From Rhizopus sp. PT2906 (lineage: Eukaryota; Mucoromycota; Mucoromycetes; Mucorales; Rhizopodaceae), in assembly GCA_025529335.1 (NCBI GenBank), contig JAMYHX010000184.1, positions 1 to 64,000 on the forward strand: DNA of 64,000 nt, given 5' to 3'. This document shows, in pieces, positions 55,990 through 64,000 of the stretch. Every line of letters starts with the position of its first letter. The first letter of the stretch is position 1. A model generated the notes under the pieces. The model did no database searches and had not been told where the DNA came from. It saw only the letters and a list, made by a program, of their open reading frames with translations. Both the position numbers and the translations under genes were made by a program.

Positions 55990-56752
55990 TTAGAATGTGG
56001 GGGTGGATGATAGATCATGAGGTGTGCCTGAATTGCTATTGACAGATCCACGTCGTTGCAGCTTCTCCATAAACCCAATGACCCGGGTCATGTCCAGATC
56101 AGGTGGATCGTTTTCAATAGCCAAAGTCAATGGTTTGATAAGTATGTCTAATTTTTCAAGAGGCGTATTGCAACATGTTGCGATGAGTCTTTTATACTCC
56201 ATCTCTCTCTCTTTGACTAATTCTATTTCTTGCTTTAACTGCTCAATTGTCTGCAGGCTTGTATCCAACTGATGCTGTAATGATTTTATCAATTTGTCTT
56301 TACTTGTTACATCATTAGCCGAGTCATTGTTGTCGATTCCATCTGCTGATTCTATTTTTTTACTTTCAAATCTAAACACTTCGTCCTCTAGTTCTCTTAT
56401 TCTTTTTTTTGCTTCTGCTAACTGAACTGTAGTCGGAAGCTCCAATCTTTTGAGTGCCTCTTTTAACTCATATTTGACCAACTTTAACTCCTGTTCTCTT
56501 CTGGACGCCTCCTTATCCTTACGTCTTAGCTGATCTTGGTATTCTTCTTCTAATCTGTCTACCATGAGCTGAACAGCTATAATAGATATTAGATTCATAT
56601 CATTATTACTAAAATCACCTACAATGAACTAAATCACGCCCTTTAGCACTTGATCGATATTCTGTGGGCGAATGTTCCATAAACATATCCGGATCTTTAC
56701 GTGGTATGATTGGATCCTTTTTATAATATAAGATACAACAAACTCTTGGTAC

Positions 56753-56795
<43 letters not shown>

Positions 56796-57915
56796 TACCA
56801 GAGCACCATGCTTGATCAGTAAATCGATTATCTCTTGACACTCCAGTCTCATAGCAATAGCCAATGCCGATTCTGAGAAAACTCTGTCTTTGACTTCCAA
56901 GACATATCTAATCTGACTCTTCTTTGGTATCAGCTTTAACAGTATTTTCATATAATAGATAGCAGCATCTGCATATCCAGGCACACCTGCAGTAAGTGCA
57001 ATATGATGCAAGACCGTTCGTCCACGGCTGTCTGTGACTCCCACAGAGTCCTTCATTATTTCGACAAGTTCATAAAAACATTTACTTTCATAGCAACATG
57101 TGATCATGACTGCACGCATCAATGGCGTTTCTCCGTCGTAATTAGCTCTGCATATACTAGCACCCTTTTCAATCAGAAATTGCACAACGGGTATTTTTCC
57201 TAATGCAGCTGCCCAATGTAATGCTGTATGTCCTTGTTCATCAATCACAAGATCGACATCAAAGTTATCCAACAGCAGCAAGGCATTAAGGTCTTCGGCT
57301 GATTTCTCAAAATCATCTGTCAAGAATATATTCATCAACATGTTTCGTTGTTGCTCATATAACGGTCCTTCTCGGGGTGACGTTGGACTGTTTAGTTTAA
57401 GTCGTTTATGTCGATGCTTTTCAATAGACGAATGATAATCTGCTGGTGACGAAGGCGGTGAATGAGATAATTGTTCGGTTAATGCTTGTTCCTTTGTTGG
57501 TATTTGTTCAGTTGAGGATACATTAGAAGGATCAAAGCTAAGCAAGGGCATCATGATGTCCAGTACGTGATATTTCTCTGCCAAGGCTTTTCCCTTCTCA
57601 AAAGGAACCCTAATATAAAGAAAGGTTAGAGTGCTGAAAAAAAAAAAAAAAAAGAAAAAAAAGAAAAAAAGCTTTTTTTATATACCAGGTTCCTTGATAT
57701 TTCCCATATCCTCCTTGTACCTTTTCAAATTCACCAGTAATCTCTTGTTCTAATATCTTGGTTCTTTGCGTCTTTTCAAATCCTGCTACTTTTAAGATTT
57801 GTGTTGCATTTAAATATGAATCTGACCCTCGAACCATGGTTGCAATCCCATGAATCATCATTTCATATACTTGTACACCAGAATATACAGCAGAATACAC
57901 CTTTCCTGATGACAT
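55990..57915 (-). CDS. APSES/KilA-N and ankyrin transcription factor, MBF/SBF DNA-binding subunit (Swi4/Mbp1/Res-like)
   Basis: G1/S cell-cycle regulator. The start at 57915 begins with the APSES domain: VYSAVYSGVQVYEMMIHGIA, DSYLNATQILKVAGFEKTQR and KVQGGYGKYQGTW, then VPFEKGKALAEKYHV after an intron. A Ser/Pro-rich linker is followed by ankyrin repeats (GHTALHWAAALGKIPVVQFL, DGETPLMRAVM, GRTVLHHIALTAGVPG). A long coiled coil (EEEYQDQLRRKDKEASRREQ, LKLVKYELKEALKRLE) ends with QRRGSVNSNSGTPHD. This architecture matches Swi4/Mbp1 and fission yeast Res proteins, which pair with a Swi6/Cdc10 partner. Two introns contain extreme T-runs on the coding strand (40 nt at 56754-56793). Confidence 0.93.
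56754..56793. repeat. A40 homopolymer inside an intron
   Basis: Forty consecutive A on the plus strand. On the coding (minus) strand of the APSES gene this is T40 directly after the GTAAGT donor. The intron pyrimidine run probably helps acceptor or U-binding recognition, but this length is unusual and prone to length errors. Confidence 0.8.
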
Positions 57916-57957
57916 TGATAAAGTTTAAAAAGAAAGGGCGGGAAAGGAAAGTCAACG

Positions 57958-58003
<46 letters not shown>
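57958..58003. repeat. A46 homopolymer upstream of the APSES gene
   Basis: Forty-six consecutive A, the longest run in the window, 43 bp upstream of the APSES start codon at 57915. On the coding strand it is poly-T. A promoter nucleosome-excluding element is plausible. Confidence 0.8.
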
Positions 58004-58008
<5 letters not shown>

Positions 58009-59192
58009 TTACCAAAATGCGGAAATTGAATCATTCAAGTAGTAAATGAACTTTATACGGGACTACTTGACTACAGTAGGGCAAAGACTATAAATAATGT
58101 ATCATCTTTATTACAATTCTTTTTCATCCTAATTACATATGAAAAACAGTCTGCAGTCTTTATCACAAGAATGAACGTTTGACATAATTTATTATGCGAC
58201 ATGTATGAAAAGAATAGCAAAGCGTACCACATGTTTGCATAAATTGATCCATTTACTTTTCCAAAAAAAAAAAAAAAAAAAAAAAAAGTATTTCGGAAAA
58301 TAGCTAAAAGACGCGTTTAAGCAATGTGTTGCTTGTTTACAATTTTCTATTATTAAAAAAGAATAAGTAGCCTGAATAGAACACTGCTCCACAGTTACGT
58401 TTGCCATATTTTACGCATTCTAGATTAATTTATGCATCTAGCAATAGCATTTCGTTTATTTTTATCAAGCAAAATGTAATGCTCACTGCACAGCTAAATA
58501 TATTTTAAATAATGCATTTAAAGTACTTTCAAGTACAATACCAAGCAGCTTCTTAAATGCATCTTTTACATTTGTTTGATTACTGTGTTGTATTAAATGT
58601 ATTTTGGTAATAAAAGAATTTAAAAAGTGTTAGTCAGTGCATTTGTGTATGTATCTTTTTAGTAAAAATAACTGTAAATGATTGCATTTTATACAGCATA
58701 CCCTCAATCCTTGCCTTCTACTTGCTTTTCTCTTTTCTGTTTGTACCCCCATATTACTTATACAAAATAATATAATATAATAAATATAGACTATTATAAT
58801 CTTGGGTCATAGATAAAACATTTTTCAAAAAAAAAAGGCAAATGTCATCAAAAATCCCAGGCTGTGTCATTCATTTTGCGTAAAGTGCTTAAAGCAACTA
58901 CAAAGTATTTTACGTAAAATCAGCACCGAAATACTAGATAACATGTAACCTATGCAGCCTTTATAATTCTTATATTGATTATTATTTTAGTATATCATTA
59001 CAATGTAAATATTCAGTTCACTTATCATAATGACAGATTTAACAGTTTATTTTATAAAAGACAACGCTCACTCACTTAAATACTACTTTATTTCCAATCT
59101 AGATTTTTAACCATGTGTAGTATTTTCAGAAAAAGGAATCTTTTCGCTTGCTTTAATCATAAAATAGTGCATAATTAATAAACCAATTTTTA

Positions 59193-59231
<39 letters not shown>

Positions 59232-59837
59232 TAAAAGCGCACATGGCATACATGAGCAAATTAGTTGTATTTTGACTGCTTTCTTTACTTTGTCATATGG
59301 TGGAATTAACTAGATACTTTAAGAATTTCCTCTTTATCTTCTTGAATATATAAAAAGAAGGGTCAAAAAGTTTGGAAGAAAAGGTAATTGAACGAAGAGA
59401 AGAAAAACGATAATTGCTCAAAGAGTAAATACATCTACAGAATAAAAAGCTTTAACCGGCAAACTTACGACTATACCCCAGAGTTGAATTCGTTAAAAGG
59501 TGTATTTGTGTGTAAAAAAAATTGAACAGTAAGATTAAGTGAACCCTTTTTTTTGGTGTTTGTCGTATTTATCCTCAAATACTTTATGCGATTACTATAA
59601 ATCTTTATTCTAAGAATAAATAACACAAAGATACTGACAACAACACATGATATTCTAATAAGACGCGTCATGCTCAACTCTCATTAGTCACGTAATATTC
59701 CTGTTTGCATATAAAATGACGATGCTGTGATAATGAACCGCCTTTCCTTCTTCTTCTCAATCTACAAGAAACTCATCGGCATACATTTGTGTTTCTTCTT
59801 TTACTGCTCGAAACATATCACAGTGTCCTTCACTTCT
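58004..59837. other. AT-rich gene-free region
   Basis: About 1.8 kb. It contains A runs near 58262-58287 and 59203-59230; the latter is preceded by a T run, forming a long A/T inverted repeat. No ORF here has a recognisable domain. I see nothing else. Confidence 0.6.
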
Positions 59838-60598
59838 TCCCTTTTATTTTCGCGCCGTCAAGGCATTAGACATGCAAAAACGAATTCTCTTCAATGCAAT
59901 ATGCAACCTGTGTGATGAACCATTGACAACAAAAGTTCAACTTGATAAAGTACCGGAGGACATCACAGTTATTCCACTTTCCAAGTGTCCCAAACTTTGA
60001 CTTAAATACATGATAAACAGACAGCAGCTACCAGCAATAACACACAACAATCTCAAAGCCGCTTGCTCAACGAAGGCTCAAATATCAGAGCCTTATCATA
60101 GCCGCCTTGCAGAGAAGCAACTTGCAGTCCTTTGGAATTTTCCTTTATCGCTACGAAATTAATGCCAAGCGAAATTCGCTCCTTGCCTTCCATCAATCCC
60201 AAAACACGTTGCTCGCAATCGAAAAGTGTAAAATTTTTGATAACATTGGTGACAAAGGAATCATGCAACAACCCGTTGCACGGTCTCCCTTTTACAACGC
60301 AGTTTAGCATCTTGAATTTCAGCCCTTGAACGATGACATGATTCAGCTGCTCAATGGCGATTGGTGTTTCAAGCTGTGTCTTTGCTTTGTGACTTCAAGA
60401 TTGTTTGTTGATGGATGACCCTTGACTGCTTTATGTCAACTATATGCAACCATACAGCCGGCTGTTGACTTTAGACGCGCACTTGAACACTTTTCTGTGG
60501 CGCATATTTCTTCCTCCAACGCTGATCTCTGGGCCAAGAAAGTCATTAATGACAATACGCAAAAGGGTATGATTTGGCCTGAAGAAATAAACAAATAA
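59838..60598 (+). pseudogene. Decayed repeated-family ORF
   Basis: Protein-like pieces lie in order on the plus strand but in shifting frames with stops: LDMQKRILFNAICNLCDEPL and TTKVQLDKVPEDITVIPLSK (to 60000); RQQLPAITHNNLKAACSTKA then LAEKQLAVLWNFPLSLRN (60013-60159); TLLAIEKCKIFDNIGDKGIM (to 60303); and FRRALEHFSVAHISSSNADL, WAKKVINDNTQKGMIW (60467-60598). I cannot name the family. The style resembles the relic at 17407-18305, and the two may be different parts of one multi-copy gene. On the minus strand an open stretch (60053-60400) also exists but is probably antisense. Confidence 0.4.
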
Positions 60599-62401
60599 CA
60601 CTACATGGGTTTTATTATCTAGCTTCATGGTCGCACGCAATTATACGTTTGATTGATACTATTGCCAACACAGAATAGTTTTATAATAAAAATCGACTAT
60701 TCTAATTTCTTACAATTCACGAAATTAAGTTTGGTTTGGAGAGTGGAAAACGACATGTATTTTGATGACACATCATTGTTAGGCATGGTGCTGACGCTTA
60801 AATTCTATTTTTGGAAAGTCAATATCCAAATTTAGAAAGAACGGAAACAATGCGATCTTTCTCATTGTCATAACGTCTTTGTAATCTAACCATGAGCTCA
60901 AGTAAATTTAATGAAAGCACTTTTTAGGAGTATAAGTAGATAGTTATGGTTTGCTTATTAACAACTGTTACAACATGGATTAAAGCTACTTGCCCAAGCT
61001 GAATACAAACGCTTTATGAGATAAGATCAAGCATGTAGGATAATGTATAACTGAAAAAAGCTATAAGCATGTAGCTATAAGTGTAGATCTCTCAATAGTT
61101 TAATGAAGGAGTTAAACAAATTGTACGTATAATGCTTTAAGAATGGTTGCCGTAGTAATGTTACACTGTATAAAAATGGGCTTAGAAGAAGTATAGATGT
61201 TTAAACTATGCTGTATGTTTCTGTATCAAATATAAAAACATCCTTTATACATTTATGTGTTAATTAGCTTTTAAAAATAAGGGGAACAGTATCAAATCTC
61301 CTGCATCTGTAAGGTCAGATTTATTCATTATAGCAGTAATACGGGGTTAGAATCTATACAGATTTTATTTAAAACATTACTTTTGATGATTATGATGGTG
61401 TCCTACCAAGTTCATCTGACGTGTTTTTCTCATTCTTGTTAGACCTAAAACCATTTGTATATGCCCTATAGTTATTACTTTTGTAAACGACATCACTTTG
61501 GAATCTACTGGACTTGACCTCTGCAGTGGAATCATGGGAAAGGGAGAAAGGGGAGGCAATCTTTGCGCATATATATATCGGAATATATCACTATATCAAG
61601 TATACTCCCCCCCAACCAAGGAATTGTTGCAAGTTTTTGACTGAGGCAATCGTCTTGCATAATAATTAGCGTTTGTTTGGAAAAACGGCAATATGCATGG
61701 TATCTCATCTCATGTAAGGAGTGGTTTCCTTATTAAACTGATCAATAACCCCTGAATTTAAGGGACATAAATTCATGAGATTATTAAGCCTTTAATACAT
61801 TTGACGTCCACCTGTTTTCTTTTAATACAGCAATGTATTCAAAGATATCTTGTTACCAATTTGATTAAAAGCATATACTTTACAAATTTCATAATGCGGT
61901 TATTCATTGATTAAAGCCATACTTTGGATCTTGAGGCTCAACTGTTATTCTTTAAAAAAATTCTCATTGTCATTTATAAGTATTTCCTTTTCTTTGTCAT
62001 TAAAGCGTTAGTTCTACCAACCATATACTTTAAGAGATCACGCTTTCTAAGCTATTGCTTTCTATGGTGCAAAAGTGAATTCATAGTTAAACAAACGAAC
62101 CAAAGATGCTCCGTTGCAACAAGAGAACCATTGCAGGGTCAGTTTATTTATTGAAAAGACGCTAATTATGGGTCGATTGAAGCAATAAAAAGCTCTTCTC
62201 CTTATTCAAAAAAAGACAACTATTCATAGTTTTGGTTCAAATGAGGAAAATGAGGAGCAAACTTTTTAATCTAGAATTTTACATAGTGTAACCGTGTTGT
62301 GATTTTCCTTCTCCCTTTTCTCCGCCCTTTTATAATTTCGACTCACTCTCCTTTTCCGCTCCTCTTCATCTTTATTAATCAATATTGTCCAATCTTGAAG
62401 A
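60599..62401. other. AT-rich intergenic region
   Basis: About 1.8 kb with only short ORFs of low complexity and no supported gene. It holds the promoter of the RRM gene at its right end, where a CT-rich leader (62300-62400) precedes the ATG. Confidence 0.55.
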
Positions 62402-64000
62402 ATGAAAGAACCGAGCCCTCTAAGGCAAGTATCAGGCCCAGGCTACTCAAGGTAAGAATAAACAAGGTCCAAGTTGGTCTTTGTGTTTACTCTTGTTTTT
62501 ATTAGTGACTTGGGAGTACTTTTTGAAGAGAATGAAGTACAATCCAATGGTCTTGGATATCAATCTGCTTTAAATTTTATACGTCCAAAGCCTATTTTTT
62601 CAACACCATTTCAAAATTCAGTACAAAGTATGGAACCACCACCTTCATCTGCCTCACATTCTATCACTCGTCGTCCACGTGCTGGAACAATGCCATCTTT
62701 TATTCAACCTCCCATCGCAAATAGACCTGCAACTAATTCCTCAGCGGCTTTGTTACTTTCAACCATTGAAGCTGGCCGCCACCGCTCAGGTTCCTTAAAC
62801 TTACCTCCAGTAGAGCCCTCATTCTGGGGACTTGGTCATGACGGCCCACTATCTCCTTCTTCTGAACAGCTATTGCAAAACGATAACGATTTTTCTATTG
62901 CTCGAACTATGCGCTCTTTAGGGCTGGAAGATGACCATGAACACGAAAAAGAGCAAGAAAAGGAAAACGATGATATTCTTACAAACAGTCTCTTCCACCA
63001 CAAGTCTCCTCCTGAATTTCACTTGCCGAGTCGATCTCTTTTATCAGGAAATAATAGAAATAGATCCTATTCTGTAAACGCCGCCGTTAGATACGATATG
63101 GAAGACAGTAATATTAGCCCAGGGGGTTTACCTGTCACCTTTGCGAAAAATACGGGATTAAGCTTTGTAAGCCCTCTCGAAGGATTCAACAGACAGCAAA
63201 ATAGACCCCGTGCAGCTAGTATGGGCCGTGCAGAAGCTGGTAGATTAAATAATATGATGCATCCTTCAGTAGCGTTTTGGAATAACAATAACAGCAGTAA
63301 TGGGCAGCGAGCCTCTCCTTTAGTTGCAATGACAGAAGAGGAGATGGATGAACAACCTGCACTATCGCTTGGAGATTCTGAACTATTGGCTAATATTTTG
63401 CAAAGCAGTAGTAATAATGAAATGAATCAGCAAATGGAAATCTTGAATGGCAATGCATCTATAACCGAGGCAAGCGAGCACATCTATTTATGTTAATATA
63501 TATCTAACTGCAATTTACTTTTAGAAGCCCTACTTAACGTTTAGCCAATCTACTCCTACCTTTAAAGAAAACTTTCAGGCACAGAATATTAATCAACAGC
63601 ATTCAAGATCACTTTGGGTTGGAAATATTGATAATTCAATCACCATCGAAACACTAACACAAGTGTTTTCAATGTTTGGTCCAATTGAAAGTGTACGACT
63701 ACTATTAGAGAAGGAATGTGCGTTCATCAACTTTTTTCACGTCGAGGACGCAGTACGTGCGAAAGAAGATGTTCTTACTCACATGGGTGGAAGAATTGGA
63801 AACTGTATAGTTAGGATAGGATTTGGTAAAGCAGATGCTGCAGTTACAGAGACAAACGTATCTCAGCCTACTCGTGCCTTGTGTAATTATTGTCAAACAT
63901 ACAAAAAGAGTCAATAATAACACATTCTATAGGGCTAGGTAATATCCCTGGAAACACAACACCAGCTTCGCTCCAGAGTATTTTCGGCACATTTGGCACA
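62402..64000 (+). CDS. RRM protein, probably Jsn1/Puf1-like RRM-Pumilio (partial, runs off right edge)
   Basis: An RNA-binding regulator, 5' part only. Exon 1 (ATG 62402) is KEPSPLRQVSGPGYS; a GTAAGA intron joins it to SDLGVLFEENEVQSNGLGYQ. A long Ser/Pro/Asn-rich region has RRPRAGTMP and RPRAASMGRAE motifs. After a GC-AG intron (63470-63524) comes KPYLTFSQSTPTFKENFQAQ and RRM 1: SRSLWVGNIDNSITIETLTQ, MFGPIESVRLLLEKECAFIN and GRIGNCIVRIGFGKADA. Another intron (GTAATT at about 63881 to TATAG at about 63932) joins TRALW to LGNIPGNTTPASLQSIFGTF, a second RRM that is cut off. The RNP-like ECAFINF and VRIGFGKA blocks followed by 'RALWLGNIP' match Jsn1/Puf1-type proteins, which also carry Pumilio repeats; those would lie beyond the window. 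Confidence 0.75.
63470..63524 (+). other. GC-AG intron in the RRM gene
   Basis: The exon ends ACC GAG and the next bases are GCAAGC, then a TCTAACT branch-like site and a TTTTAG acceptor ending at 63524 (55 nt). Reading through hits a TAA at 63493-63495. Splicing GAG to AAG CCC TAC restores a frame into the RRM (…KPYLTFSQ). No GT donor is available near the junction. Confidence 0.7.

Noticed and set aside
1..64000. CRISPR arrays, tRNA and rRNA genes, bacterial operon signals
   Set aside because: I looked for regularly spaced direct repeats, tRNA cloverleaf patterns (GGTTCGA-type T arms) and rRNA-like stretches and found none I could support. Shine-Dalgarno sites are irrelevant in this fungal sequence.

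Overview
The window looks like nuclear DNA of an early-diverging filamentous fungus, most likely Mucoromycota (Mucorales-type). Genes are interrupted by many very short introns (about 45-65 nt, GTAAGT-like donors, CTAAC-like branch points). Intergenic DNA is AT-rich with long A/T homopolymers. The gene set is clearly fungal: a myosin-motor chitin synthase, an APSES cell-cycle factor, a LysM secreted protein, a fungal-type transcription factor, and a divergent pair of HSPA12-like Hsp70 genes. The genus cannot be fixed from sequence alone.

Layout, left to right. 0-6.5 kb: tail of an unknown (perhaps HAD-like) gene, an ArfGAP (-), a secreted NLP/NPP1-like protein (+), a small unknown protein (-), proteasome beta-2 (-), and a UBA/UBX protein (-). 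6.5-9.5 kb: a 3 kb gene-poor stretch. 9.5-17.2 kb: a fungal_trans protein without a zinc cluster (+), mitochondrial seryl-tRNA synthetase (+), an EamA transporter (-), a LysM secreted protein (-), and a UPF0538 protein (-). 17.4-18.3 kb: a decayed ORF. 18.6-23.7 kb: a TPX2-like protein, ribosomal protein uL11 and gamma-glutamyltransferase (all +). 23.7-31.1 kb: a myosin-motor chitin synthase and an unknown protein (both -). 31-34.9 kb: a decayed region with a LINE reverse-transcriptase remnant, a gene fragment and a short repeat pair. 34.9-39.2 kb: a Nudix/mL46-like protein, a two-finger C2H2 factor and coatomer zeta (all -). 39.6-40.1 kb: decayed coding DNA. 40.4-47.1 kb: Vps5 sorting nexin, beta-tubulin and a CENP-I/Mis6-like kinetochore protein (all -). 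47.7-55.9 kb: a dense block with a p24 cargo receptor (+), a divergent Hsp70-like pair (- and +), a myosin light chain (-), a HAD phosphatase (-) and a second p24 protein (+). 56-57.9 kb: an APSES/ankyrin MBF-SBF type factor (-). 58-62.4 kb: AT-rich DNA with a decayed ORF. 62.4-64 kb: the start of an RRM (probably RRM-Pumilio, Jsn1-like) gene that runs off the right edge.

Several products share the secretory and polarised-growth pathway: ArfGAP, coatomer zeta, two p24 receptors, Vps5, myosin-chitin synthase, a Cdc4-type light chain and beta-tubulin. This is ordinary fungal housekeeping dispersed along the chromosome, not an operon-like system. I did not find a convincing undescribed multi-gene system. 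The strongest leads are natural beta-tubulin residues Tyr167 and Ala198 (both linked to benzimidazole resistance), a chitin synthase motor with a broken switch II, a CENP-I homologue, introns that are stop-free multiples of three, a GC-AG intron, an NLP-like secreted protein and the head-to-head Hsp70-like pair.
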